Positions 8,042 through 16,702 of a stretch of 37,954 nt of DNA are shown here, piece by piece. A program made the translations under genes and the position numbers. Source of the stretch: Bacteroidota bacterium. Its GTDB lineage: Bacteria; Bacteroidota; Bacteroidia; Bacteroidales; Paludibacteraceae. Under the pieces are notes generated by a model. The model made no database searches and was not told the origin of the DNA. It saw only the letters and a list, made by a program, of their open reading frames with translations. The stretch covers positions 1 through 37,954 of the forward strand of contig JAFNAS010000022.1 of the NCBI GenBank assembly GCA_017860295.1, read 5' to 3'. The first letter of the stretch is position 1. Every line of letters begins with the position of its first letter.

Positions 8042-9847
8042 ATGAAAAAGATATTAATGATATTACTAGCTGTTTATACGTTGTTTGCAGCTCAGTCTTG
8101 TAAAAATTATTTGGATGTTAATAATAATGTTGACTCTCCAAGTTCGGTAGAACCATATTTACGATTATCTCCCATTTTGTGCGGCTTTGCATCCAATTAT
8201 TACGATATGAGAATGATCGGTTCTATGTGCCAGTATTTTAGTGGGAGCGGAACTGTTCCTTCTACGTATGGAGCATCTATGTATTATGCTCCTACGAGTG
8301 ACTATGCTGAAGTCTGGAAAATGGTTTATTATGAATGGGGCGCTAATCTAGAAGCTATGATTAGTGATGGGAAATCGACCAATAAACCTTTTTATGCCGG
8401 TATTGGCTTAGCTCTGAAATCGTACGGATGGTATGAATTGACTTCGTTGCATGGAGAAGCTCCCTGTAAAGAGTTTATGGAAGATGGTAGAACTGTTTTT
8501 GATTACGATTCCCAGGAGTATATTATAAACCAGTCGATTGGTTGGGCGAAGCAGGCTATTGCATATTTAACCCAAACAGATGCAACTACCTATCCTGCAG
8601 CATTGTCAACTTATGATATCATGTATAAAGGGGATAAATCAAAATGGTTGAAATTTACTTATGGAACACTTGCCAAAATTTATATGACTCTTTCGAGTAA
8701 AAATACAGCTTATCTTGACTCTGCAATTACTGCTGTTAATAATTCTATGAAAAGTTATTCTGATGATGCCACTGTGACATGTACTGGGGTAACATCTGCT
8801 AATTCAAATTTCTTTGGAGTTTTAAGAGGCAATATATCTAATACATATACGCAATCTGATTATATGGTTGATGTGATGACTGGTAAAGTAAAATATTATG
8901 ACCCGAATACTGGTAGTACAAGTTCAAGTAACGGAGTTACACAATTGATGGCAAAACAATATGTTACTGATACGTTAACTCTTGATCCGAGAGCAATCTG
9001 TTATTTCGGAACGAAGTCTATCATGCCAACTGACTTAACAACAATTAATAAAGGCACGTATTCTTTTGTTGGTACCTTGCCAGGAGCTGCTCCTTCAGTG
9101 ACTATTTTTGGGACATCCACGGCTCCCACTTCAACCACTTCGGGCACAGGACGATGGTTATTTAGAGATGATGCTCCATATATTGTCATGACATATGCTG
9201 AACTTCAATTTATTAAGGCAGAGGCTCAATATAGAAAAGGTTTGAAATCGGATGCATTAACTACATTTAAAGGAGCTGTGGCGGCTAGCATGCAAACAAC
9301 AGCCGCTTACATTAAACAAGGTACAGCTGTGATTTCTGGCACAACACAAACATCCGTGAGTGGAGATAAAATAAGTGCGTCTGTGTTTAATTCGTTGGCA
9401 ACGACTTATCTGAATAGCCAATATGTTAATGGTCTTGCTTTAAGTGATTTTGAACTGGCTCATATTATGATGCAGAAATATGTGGCTCTTTATCCGTGGG
9501 GACTAGATACTTGGAATGACATGCGGCGCTATCATTATGATTTGAAATTGAACTCTAGTGGAATCCCAGAATCGGGTACTTCATGGACTACGTCAACTGT
9601 TTATCATAAGCTAGATACCGATCCAAGTCGTGTTTATAAAGGATTTTATTTATATTCAGCAAATGTTTCTGGTAGAAAAGGAACTTTTACTTCTACTAAT
9701 TTAGGTTCTCCGTCATACCGATTACGTCCGAGATACAATTCTGAATACGTATGGAATCAATCGGCTTTATCAGCTTTGACCCCGATATCCGGGTTAGCAG
9801 CGAATTATAATACTTCGATGGTGTGGTTTTGTATTCCTAATAATTGA
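8042..9847 (+). CDS. SusD/RagB-family substrate-binding outer-membrane lipoprotein
   Basis: This lipoprotein of 601 residues starts 12 nt after SusC, the usual SusC-SusD arrangement. The signal peptide ends in a lipobox (FAAQSC, Cys20) followed by KNYLDVNN, so it is lipidated and probably surface-exposed as the lid of SusC. The internal helical region and the motif YAELQFIKAEAQYRKG are typical of SusD TPR-like helices, and the late segment WGLDTWNDMRRYHYD fits the SusD-like/RagB group that binds nutrients other than starch. Ligand specificity cannot be read from the sequence; murein glycan or muropeptide is inferred from neighbours. Composition is very low in G+C: the line starting at 8701 has 17 G/C of 60. 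Confidence 0.93.
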   Translation: MKKILMILLAVYTLFAAQSCKNYLDVNNNVDSPSSVEPYLRLSPILCGFASNYYDMRMIGSMCQYFSGSGTVPSTYGASMYYAPTSDYAEVWKMVYYEWGANLEAMISDGKSTNKPFYAGIGLALKSYGWYELTSLHGEAPCKEFMEDGRTVFDYDSQEYIINQSIGWAKQAIAYLTQTDATTYPAALSTYDIMYKGDKSKWLKFTYGTLAKIYMTLSSKNTAYLDSAITAVNNSMKSYSDDATVTCTGVTSANSNFFGVLRGNISNTYTQSDYMVDVMTGKVKYYDPNTGSTSSSNGVTQLMAKQYVTDTLTLDPRAICYFGTKSIMPTDLTTINKGTYSFVGTLPGAAPSVTIFGTSTAPTSTTSGTGRWLFRDDAPYIVMTYAELQFIKAEAQYRKGLKSDALTTFKGAVAASMQTTAAYIKQGTAVISGTTQTSVSGDKISASVFNSLATTYLNSQYVNGLALSDFELAHIMMQKYVALYPWGLDTWNDMRRYHYDLKLNSSGIPESGTSWTTSTVYHKLDTDPSRVYKGFYLYSANVSGRKGTFTSTNLGSPSYRLRPRYNSEYVWNQSALSALTPISGLAANYNTSMVWFCIPNN

Positions 9848-9862
9848 TAAAAGAATTGCAAT

Positions 9863-10714
9863 ATGAAAAAAATACATATTATATTATTGGCAATGTTTGG
9901 ACTGGTATTTGCATCCTGTCAAAAAAATGAACTTTCGTATCCTTGTTCTGATTTGGATACCAATACAAATTCCGAACTTAGAGTATTGAATGTGATACCC
10001 GTGACAGGAACCTGTGATACCTTATTAATCAATGGGCAAAACTATTCGTCGGTATCAACGACCTTGGGTGGTTATATCCCTTTTTCTACAACTAAATATT
10101 TGGCTGTACCTATTGGGATTGCTAGTATTTCGTTGAAATATAATGCAAAGACCACCACGCCAGCAGTATCCGCATTTACTTACACGAATAGTGTGACGCT
10201 GACTTCAGGTAAATGGTCTGCGTATATTTATAATGCAAGTAAAGCGCCTGCTTTGCTGCAAGATGCAGATGATGTTCCAACAACTGATGCGTGGGCAGAT
10301 ACGGTGTGCTTTATTCGAGTAGCTAATTTCTTTTTCCAGTCAGATGGTGTTACTCCTTTCGGAAACATTACGCTGAAGGCTAAAAAGAATATTACAGGAG
10401 CCACATGGGAAACGGTTGCTTCCGATATCGCTTTCGGGACGCAAACGGCAGCCTACTATAAGTATTCGTTGAAGAATACGGCTGCATCTTCTCCTTGGTC
10501 GGGTACTGAAACAAATATCACTTTTGCTGTTTTTGATGGTTCTGGAAATCAGTTGCAATACTATGCTTCTACTTCTTCAACTGCACAATCGGCTTATTCA
10601 AGTACTGGTTGGAGTTTAGGTAAAGGTCGAGCTTATGTTATTTATCTTAACGGAAAGCAGGGAACCTCTAATGCAACTCAGTTTATCAGGTTGGGATCAT
10701 ATACAGCTAAATAA
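9863..10714 (+). CDS. DUF4397-like surface lipoprotein
   Basis: This lipoprotein of 283 residues has lipobox VFASC (Cys19). The mature part begins with a short Cys-containing segment, then ELRVLNVIPVTGTCDTLLINGQNY, which resembles the beta-sandwich start of DUF4397-type domains, and has a second similar half after about residue 150. No catalytic motif is visible. It occupies the SusE/SusF position directly after SusD (15 nt gap), where accessory surface glycan-binding proteins are usually found, so a binding role for the SusCD substrate is a reasonable inference. A strong hairpin terminator follows, so susC, susD and this gene form one unit. The family call is tentative because similarity is judged by eye. 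Confidence 0.7.
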   Translation: MKKIHIILLAMFGLVFASCQKNELSYPCSDLDTNTNSELRVLNVIPVTGTCDTLLINGQNYSSVSTTLGGYIPFSTTKYLAVPIGIASISLKYNAKTTTPAVSAFTYTNSVTLTSGKWSAYIYNASKAPALLQDADDVPTTDAWADTVCFIRVANFFFQSDGVTPFGNITLKAKKNITGATWETVASDIAFGTQTAAYYKYSLKNTAASSPWSGTETNITFAVFDGSGNQLQYYASTSSTAQSAYSSTGWSLGKGRAYVIYLNGKQGTSNATQFIRLGSYTAK

Positions 10715-10740
10715 TTAGTTGGTTTAGGGACTAACTTTTT

Positions 10741-10794
10741 TTCGGGCGGAATAAATTATCTTAGATGGATGGTTATTCCGCTCGAATATTTTTG
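10741..10794 (+). terminator. Rho-independent terminator after susCD block
   Basis: TTCGGGCGGAATAA (10741-10754) pairs with TTATTCCGCTCGAA (10773-10786), a 14-bp stem with one G-U pair and an 18-nt loop. It is followed by TATTTTTG, which supplies the U tract. It lies 26 nt after the DUF4397-like stop codon. Confidence 0.85.
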
Positions 10795-10822
10795 AGCATT
10801 TAATTAATAATTGTTTGGTAAA

Positions 10823-12679
10823 ATGAAGAAAACAACTGTATTTCTCTTGATCTTAATGTTGTGTTTTGCAGTTAACGCGACACAACCATCTTTGTTTGAT
10901 TTGAAAAAAGCCGAACAGAATGTGGTTTTATTACAAAACCCGCATCAACTTGTACCTTTGCAAGGATTAGATACTTTAAAGGTAACTGCGGTGTCTGTGG
11001 GTCAGTCTGCCGATAATGATTTCTCGGAGATGTTGGCGAAGTATATGGCGATTAAGTCGGTGGCATTGTCGGAGAAGAATGTTGATTCGACCCGAAACTG
11101 TCTGTCGGTTTCGAACCTGAAAATAGTTGCTGTGTTCAAAAGTGCTTTGTCGGAAAATGAACTTGCCTTTCTGATTCGGCTGCAGAAGCAAAGCGGAGTC
11201 GTAGTATGTTCTTTTGCCAATCCTTCTCAATGGTTGGGCATGGTTGGCAAGAGTACGACGTTTGTGCTTGCTCCCAATGCAGAAGTGGCTTCGCAGCAGA
11301 TGGCAGCACAATTGATTTTCGGTGGCATTGCAGCCCAGGGGAAGCTCACGGCCAAGCTGGGGAGTTTTAAGAAAGGAACAGGACTGACTACTCAGGCAAT
11401 TCGCTTCAAATATACCTTGCCCGAAGATGCCGGTATCGACGGGAAGAAATTGGCAGCAAAGATTGATTCGCTGGTGAATGATGCCATTGCGCAACAAACC
11501 TTTCCGGGTTGTGTGGTGCTGGTGGCCAAAGACCGCAAAATTGTCTTTACCAAGGCGTACGGCTATCATACCTACCTGAAAGTCGAAGGTGACAATTATA
11601 AAAATGATGTACTGAACCGTAAAACCGAGGTTGACGATCTGTTCGATCTGGCTTCGGTTACCAAAGTAACTGCAGGATGTCCGGCTTATTTGAAATTGGT
11701 GGATGAGGGGAAAATCAATCTGGATGAGAAGTTCAGTACCTACTTCCCGGTTTTGAAGGGAAGCAACAAAGAAAATATCACGGTAAAGGAATTTTTGTGC
11801 CATGTGGGAGGTTTGCAGGCCTATTCTCCGTTCTACAAATGGGCGGTGAATGCCGACGGTTCCCTGAATCCGAATTATGTTCGTTCGGTACCTTCGGAGG
11901 AGTTTCCGATACGCATCAGTGCGGCGTTGTATGCCCGCAAAGACATTGGCGATTCTATTTATAAAGCCATTGCGAAATCGCCGTTGTTGTCCTCTTATCC
12001 GAAACATAAATATGTCTACTCCGACTGGCCTTTTGTGATGACGCCACCGGTGGTAGAAGCTATCGAACACAAACCGTTTGAGGAGTTTCTGCAATCGACT
12101 TTCTATCGCTCGCTGGGGGCTTCGGAAATGATGTACAACCCCTGGAGAACGATTCCTTTGTCGCGGATTGTGCCGACAGAACTGGATAATTTTTTCCGCC
12201 AAACACAGTTGTTGGGTTATGTGCATGATGAGGCTTCGGGTATCATGGGAGGCCATTCTGCCAATGCCGGTTTGTTTTCCAATGCCAATGATCTGGCAAA
12301 ATTATTACAACTTTATCTGCAAAAGGGGACTTACGGTGGCAAACGCTATTTCAGCGAAAAAACATTCGATACGTTTAACTCTTGTCCCTTTGAAAAAGAA
12401 GGCGTTCGTCGCGGGATTTGCTTCGATAAACCCGACATGAAGGATGGAAAAGTGGTAGGGCATTCTTATTGCTCATCGCTGGCCAGCCCCGAAGCTTTCG
12501 GCCACTCAGGATACACCGGTACGGCAATTTGGGTGGATCCGACTTGTAATTTGGTCTATATTTTCTTGTCGAATCGGGTTTATCCGACACGCAACAACTC
12601 TAAAATTGTGACGACAAAGATTCGTGCAAAAGTTCAAACAGCTATATACGAGTCTTTTATAAATTCAAAAAATAAATAA
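10823..12679 (+). CDS. Class C beta-lactamase-fold serine hydrolase with GH3 C-terminal domain; AmiE-like
   Basis: The ATG at 10823 gives 618 residues and a signal peptide ending near VNA/T. Residues about 20-190 (AEQNVVLLQNPHQLVPL onward, ending in GKLTAKLGSF) look like the C-terminal domain of a GH3 N-acetylglucosaminidase, without its catalytic barrel. Residues about 205-610 are a class C beta-lactamase/esterase domain with Ser278-Val-Thr-Lys281, Tyr399-Ser-Asp401 and His561-Ser-Gly563. Bacteroidota often encode GH3-NagZ barrel, this domain and a serine hydrolase as a single protein of about 1000 residues; here the barrel is absent. The closest functional analogue by context is B. subtilis AmiE (YbbE), a MurNAc-L-Ala amidase next to nagZ and namZ. 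Alternatives are a D-amino-acid peptidase or an esterase. It overlaps the next gene by one base (TAATG). Confidence 0.8.
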   Translation: MKKTTVFLLILMLCFAVNATQPSLFDLKKAEQNVVLLQNPHQLVPLQGLDTLKVTAVSVGQSADNDFSEMLAKYMAIKSVALSEKNVDSTRNCLSVSNLKIVAVFKSALSENELAFLIRLQKQSGVVVCSFANPSQWLGMVGKSTTFVLAPNAEVASQQMAAQLIFGGIAAQGKLTAKLGSFKKGTGLTTQAIRFKYTLPEDAGIDGKKLAAKIDSLVNDAIAQQTFPGCVVLVAKDRKIVFTKAYGYHTYLKVEGDNYKNDVLNRKTEVDDLFDLASVTKVTAGCPAYLKLVDEGKINLDEKFSTYFPVLKGSNKENITVKEFLCHVGGLQAYSPFYKWAVNADGSLNPNYVRSVPSEEFPIRISAALYARKDIGDSIYKAIAKSPLLSSYPKHKYVYSDWPFVMTPPVVEAIEHKPFEEFLQSTFYRSLGASEMMYNPWRTIPLSRIVPTELDNFFRQTQLLGYVHDEASGIMGGHSANAGLFSNANDLAKLLQLYLQKGTYGGKRYFSEKTFDTFNSCPFEKEGVRRGICFDKPDMKDGKVVGHSYCSSLASPEAFGHSGYTGTAIWVDPTCNLVYIFLSNRVYPTRNNSKIVTTKIRAKVQTAIYESFINSKNK

Positions 12680-15060
12680 TGAATCTGTGTTCATTTATAA
12701 AGCGAAGATTAGTGATGATGTTGAATAGTAGTATGAAAGGAATTATTGCTTCCTTCCTGTTTATTGGAACGTTGTACGCTCAACAACCGAACGGCAACAG
12801 CGGTTTTAAGGATAAACCATTTGTGTTGGTAGAGAATAAAAAAGGCCCGACTTTAGGTTATAGTCCGGCATCAGGTGTAAAAATCATCACCGAGAATGGT
12901 CTGAAATTTAAGGATCTGAACAGGAATGGGAAGCTGGATAAATACGAGGATTGGCGATTGAGTACGGAGGAACGAGCCAAAGATATCGCTTCCAAAATGT
13001 CGTTAGAACAGATTGCCGGCTTGATGCTTTATAGCAGTCATCAGGCGGTTCCTGCTCTTGAATCAGGCACGGGAAGTGGAATTTATAGAGGTAAGACATT
13101 CGCTCAGAGCGGAGCTAAACTGGATGATTTGACCGATGAACAGATTAAATTCTTAAAACAGGATAACTTGCGTCATATTTTGGTGACCAAGGTAAGGAAT
13201 GCTACAATTGCTGCTCAATGGAGTAATAATGTACAAGCTTTTGTTGAAGGAATCGGATTGGGAATACCGGCCAATAACAGTTCGGATCCCCGAAACAAGG
13301 CAACAGCCAATGCTGAATTTGATGCAGGTGCAGGTGGTGATATTTCGATATGGCCGGACGGACTGGCAATGGCGGCAACATTTGATCCGAGTATAGTGAA
13401 GCAGTTTGCCGAAATTGCATCCAGAGAATACCGGGCATTGGGCATCACAACGGCTCTTTCTCCTCAGGCCGACTTGGGTACGGAGCCAAGATGGTATCGT
13501 ATTTACATGACTCTGGGTGAAAATGCGCAGCTGGATGCCGATATGATTAAAGCCTATATCGACGGTTTCCAGACTTCTACCGGCAAAGATGAAATCGGAG
13601 GCGGTTGGGGATACAAGAGCGTAAATGCGATGGTGAAACATTGGCCGGGAGGCGGATCGGGTGAAGGTGGTCGCGATGCACATTGGGCTTATGGCAAATA
13701 TGCCGTTTATCCGGGTCATAACTTCGATATGCATCTTTATCCGTTTACCGAAGGAGCTTTCAAACTGGATGGAAAAACCAAGATGGCTTCTGCCGTGATG
13801 CCTTATTACACCATTTCATACGGGCAGGATCCTTCGGGTCAAAACGTGGGCAACAGTTATAGCAAATATATTATTACCGATTTGTTGCGTAAGAAATATA
13901 AATATGATGGCGTGGTTTGCACCGATTGGATCATCACTCATAATGAAGGCTCCCGTCCTGATATTGTGCAAGGCAAGCCCTGGGGTGTTGAAAAGTTGTC
14001 GGAGGCCGAAAGACACTACAAAGCTTTGATGGCCGGTGTCGATCAGTTTGGCGGAAATGATGAAGTGCAGCCCGTGATTGAAGCTTATAAAATTGGAGTG
14101 AAAGAGCATGGCGAAAGGTTTATGCGGGCTCGGTTTGAAGCATCTGCTGTCAGGCTTTTGAAGAATATTCTTCAGGTTGGGTTGTTTGAGAATCCGTATC
14201 TTGATCCGGCTGAAAGCCAAAAAATTGTTGGTAATCCCGAATATATGAAGGCCGGTTATGACGCGCAGGTAAAATCGGTGGTTCTGTTGAAAAACAGGGC
14301 TGATGTGATGCCGGTTTCTGGTAAAAAGACGGTTTTTGTTCCGAAGATTTACTATCCGGCGGTGAAGGATGTCTGGAGTAGCAAACTTTCTACACCGCAC
14401 TTCGACTATCCGGTGGATACGACTTTGTTGAAAAAATATTATGCGTTGACTACCGACCCGGCAAAAGCCGATTTTGCCATTGTGTTTGTTACCAGTCCTT
14501 ATAGTGCCGACGGCGGTTATACCTCAAAAGATCGTAAAGCCGGAGGAAACGGATATTTACCCATTACTCTTCAATATGGAACCTACGTGGCCAATGATGC
14601 ACGTGAACACAGCCTCGCAGCGGGTGATCCGGTTATAGACCCATCGATCACCGATAGGTCTTATAAAGGCAAAGTGGTAACTGCTACCAACACGATGGAT
14701 CTTCGGACTATTCTCGATACAAAGACGATGATGGGCAACAAACCTGTTATTGTGGTGGTGAATGCCTCGAAACCAATGGTAATGGGTGAGTTTGAAAAAG
14801 AGGTGGATGGCATACTTATTCATTTCGGCGTGATGGCGCAGGCTGCTCTCGATATTATTTCCGGCAGAAAGGAGCCGTCAGGATTACTACCGGTTCAAAT
14901 GCCGGCCAACATGTCTACTGTCGAAAAACAGAAGGAGGATGTGCCTTTCGATATGGAGTGTTATAAAGATACCGAAGGTCACCTTTACAATTTTGGTTAT
15001 GGATTGAACTGGAAGGGTGTAATTCAGGATTGGAGAACTGAAAAATATTCAATTCGATAA
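12679..15060 (+). CDS. Glycoside hydrolase family 3, not of NagZ type
   Basis: This is an exported two-domain GH3 enzyme of up to 793 residues. Possible starts are the ATG at 12679 (overlapping the previous stop), GTG 12715 and ATG 12733; the last gives the neatest signal peptide (MKGIIASFLFIGTLYAQ). An EF-hand-like stretch DLNRNGKLDKYEDWR precedes the barrel. The nucleophile Asp lies in GVVCTDWI (residue 416 from 12679) and substrate-binding Lys-His in MVKHWPGGGSGEGGRDAH. The NagZ signature KHFPGHGDT is absent, and a full C-terminal domain is present, as in beta-glucosidase-like GH3 enzymes. The link is therefore exo-beta-linked sugar, unknown which; removal of GlcNAc from murein is only inferred from the locus. 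Confidence 0.88.
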   Translation: MNLCSFIKRRLVMMLNSSMKGIIASFLFIGTLYAQQPNGNSGFKDKPFVLVENKKGPTLGYSPASGVKIITENGLKFKDLNRNGKLDKYEDWRLSTEERAKDIASKMSLEQIAGLMLYSSHQAVPALESGTGSGIYRGKTFAQSGAKLDDLTDEQIKFLKQDNLRHILVTKVRNATIAAQWSNNVQAFVEGIGLGIPANNSSDPRNKATANAEFDAGAGGDISIWPDGLAMAATFDPSIVKQFAEIASREYRALGITTALSPQADLGTEPRWYRIYMTLGENAQLDADMIKAYIDGFQTSTGKDEIGGGWGYKSVNAMVKHWPGGGSGEGGRDAHWAYGKYAVYPGHNFDMHLYPFTEGAFKLDGKTKMASAVMPYYTISYGQDPSGQNVGNSYSKYIITDLLRKKYKYDGVVCTDWIITHNEGSRPDIVQGKPWGVEKLSEAERHYKALMAGVDQFGGNDEVQPVIEAYKIGVKEHGERFMRARFEASAVRLLKNILQVGLFENPYLDPAESQKIVGNPEYMKAGYDAQVKSVVLLKNRADVMPVSGKKTVFVPKIYYPAVKDVWSSKLSTPHFDYPVDTTLLKKYYALTTDPAKADFAIVFVTSPYSADGGYTSKDRKAGGNGYLPITLQYGTYVANDAREHSLAAGDPVIDPSITDRSYKGKVVTATNTMDLRTILDTKTMMGNKPVIVVVNASKPMVMGEFEKEVDGILIHFGVMAQAALDIISGRKEPSGLLPVQMPANMSTVEKQKEDVPFDMECYKDTEGHLYNFGYGLNWKGVIQDWRTEKYSIR

Positions 15061-15182
15061 AGAATTGAAACTCTGTTAATGTTTGAATATCTTCGAGGTG
15101 AGTAATATATAAATTCCTATTTTTGCTTTGTCAAGGGAAACGTATTGGTTCCGGTCATTTATTTGTAAATTGCTGTATTCTT

Positions 15183-16670
15183 ATGTCTTTAACTCTTATT
15201 CTTAGCGTTTTTGTTGTTTATACGGTGTTGCTTTTTGCGATCTCGTGGTATACTTCGCGGAAAGCCGACAACAGTTCCTATTTTCAGGGAAATAAAAAAT
15301 CTCCGTGGTTCGTGGTGGCTTACGGTATGGTTGGAACTTCCATTTCGGGAGTGACCATGATTTCCGTGCCGGGTAATGTGACCAATCAGGCGTTTTACTA
15401 TATGCCTATGGTTCTTGGCTTTGTGGTGGGATATGCCATTATTGCACTGGTGTTGCTGCCGCTTTACTACCGGATGAATCTGACTTCCATCTATACCTAT
15501 CTCGAATCGCGTTTCGGGTTCTATACCTACAAAGCGGGGGCATCGTTTTTTGTTTTGTCAAGAGTATTGGGTGCTGCCGTTCGTATCTATCTGGTTGTTT
15601 TTGTATTGCACGGATTTCTGCCACATGGTACGGTGCCGTTTTGGGTAGTGGCTTTCGTCTTTATGCTGCTCATTTTCCTCTACACGTTGAAGGGTGGGGT
15701 AAAAACCATTATCTGGACCGATATGTTGCAGACGACCTTTATGATTCTGGCCGTTATTGTGGCGGTTATTGTTATTGCACAACAAATGGGTTGGAACTTC
15801 GGCGAAATGGTGTCGGCAGTGACGGCAAGCAACTATTCGTCGTGGTTTGACATGAACTGGGATAACAACACGCATTTTGTCAAACAGTTTGTGAGCGGAA
15901 TTTTCGTTACCATTGTAATGACGGGTCTCGATCAGGAGATGATGCAGAAAAATCTGAGCTGTAAGACTCTGAAAGATTCGCAGAAAAATATTTTTACTAC
16001 CAGCATTACCATCGTTATTGTCAATCTGTTGTTTCTGACGCTGGGAGCTGTACTGGCGCTGTATGTACAGAAGCACGGTGGAATGGCGGCTATGGGTATT
16101 CCGGCGGTCGATAAAATATTCCCGACCATTGCCGAAAACTACCTCGGACTGGTGTGTGGGGTGATTTTCCTCATCGGGTTGGTATCGGCTTCTTATCCGA
16201 GTGCCGGGGGTGCGTTGACTTCACTCACTACTTCGTTCTGTGTCGATTTTATCGGATTCAACCGTCGTACCGACCTGAGCGACGAAAAGAAATTGAAAAT
16301 CCGCTATACGACTCATGCAGTTTACACCTTTATTTTTTTCTTGTTGATTTTGTTGTTTTACGTGATTAACAACAAGGCGGTAATCGACCTGGTATATCAG
16401 TTGGCAGCCTATACTTACGGTCCGTTGCTGGGTTTTTTCTTCTTTGGAATCCTTACCAAATATCAGGTACGTGACCGCTGGATGCCGATTGTAGCGGTAG
16501 CTTCACCGCTGTTTTGCCTTGTGCTCGATTGGGTGGCAAAAAGCATCTTTCATTTTGGATTCGGATTTACATTGTTGATATTTAATGGATTGTTTACCTT
16601 TGTGGCTATGTGGCTGCTACGGAAAGCCTCCCCCAGCCCCTCCCAAGGAGGGGAGCGGAATCTGAATTAA
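15183..16670 (+). CDS. Sodium:solute symporter family transporter, candidate MurNAc/GlcNAc importer
   Basis: This is an inner-membrane symporter of 495 residues with about 13 hydrophobic segments. The ATG at 15183 starts directly at the first helix (LTLILSVFVVYTVLLFAISW); a longer reading from TTG 15123 adds an unlikely polar tail. SSS motifs include GMVGTSISGVTMISVPGNV, MTGLDQEMMQKNLSCKT and SASYPSAGGALTSLTTSFCVDF. It would use sodium to import a small solute. Tannerella forsythia has a dedicated inner-membrane MurNAc transporter, MurT; whether this is its orthologue needs comparison. The last residues, RKASPSPSQGGERNLN, are encoded by an intergenic-type G+C-rich repeat that has extended the C-terminus. 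Confidence 0.87.
   Translation: MSLTLILSVFVVYTVLLFAISWYTSRKADNSSYFQGNKKSPWFVVAYGMVGTSISGVTMISVPGNVTNQAFYYMPMVLGFVVGYAIIALVLLPLYYRMNLTSIYTYLESRFGFYTYKAGASFFVLSRVLGAAVRIYLVVFVLHGFLPHGTVPFWVVAFVFMLLIFLYTLKGGVKTIIWTDMLQTTFMILAVIVAVIVIAQQMGWNFGEMVSAVTASNYSSWFDMNWDNNTHFVKQFVSGIFVTIVMTGLDQEMMQKNLSCKTLKDSQKNIFTTSITIVIVNLLFLTLGAVLALYVQKHGGMAAMGIPAVDKIFPTIAENYLGLVCGVIFLIGLVSASYPSAGGALTSLTTSFCVDFIGFNRRTDLSDEKKLKIRYTTHAVYTFIFFLLILLFYVINNKAVIDLVYQLAAYTYGPLLGFFFFGILTKYQVRDRWMPIVAVASPLFCLVLDWVAKSIFHFGFGFTLLIFNGLFTFVAMWLLRKASPSPSQGGERNLN
16623..16665 (+). repeat. G+C-rich hairpin repeat, copy A, inside the symporter 3' end
   Basis: The core CCCCTCCCAAGGAGGGG forms a 7-bp stem with a CAA loop, preceded by AAAGCCTCCCCCAG and followed by GGAATCTGA. 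It is in frame with the symporter and encodes its last residues. Copy B at 20249 is nearly identical, including the GAATCTGA flank, and copy C at 16739 is an inverted relative. Confidence 0.8.
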
Positions 16671-16702
16671 TGATTTGATTATTTTAGGCGATATTATTGA
16701 CA

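Noticed and set aside
10787-10794. Promoter -7 box TATTTTTG upstream of the serine hydrolase
   Set aside because: It coincides with the U tract of the susCD terminator and has no TTG/TTTG at the expected distance, so it cannot be told from the terminator.
10976-12256. Minus-strand reading frame of 426 codons
   Set aside because: It lies opposite the serine hydrolase, which has a signal peptide and three catalytic motifs; the antisense protein has no recognisable features and no start context.
15118-15125. Promoter -7 box TATTTTTG upstream of the symporter
   Set aside because: The nearest TTTG (15082-15085) is 32 nt away, too far for a -33 element.
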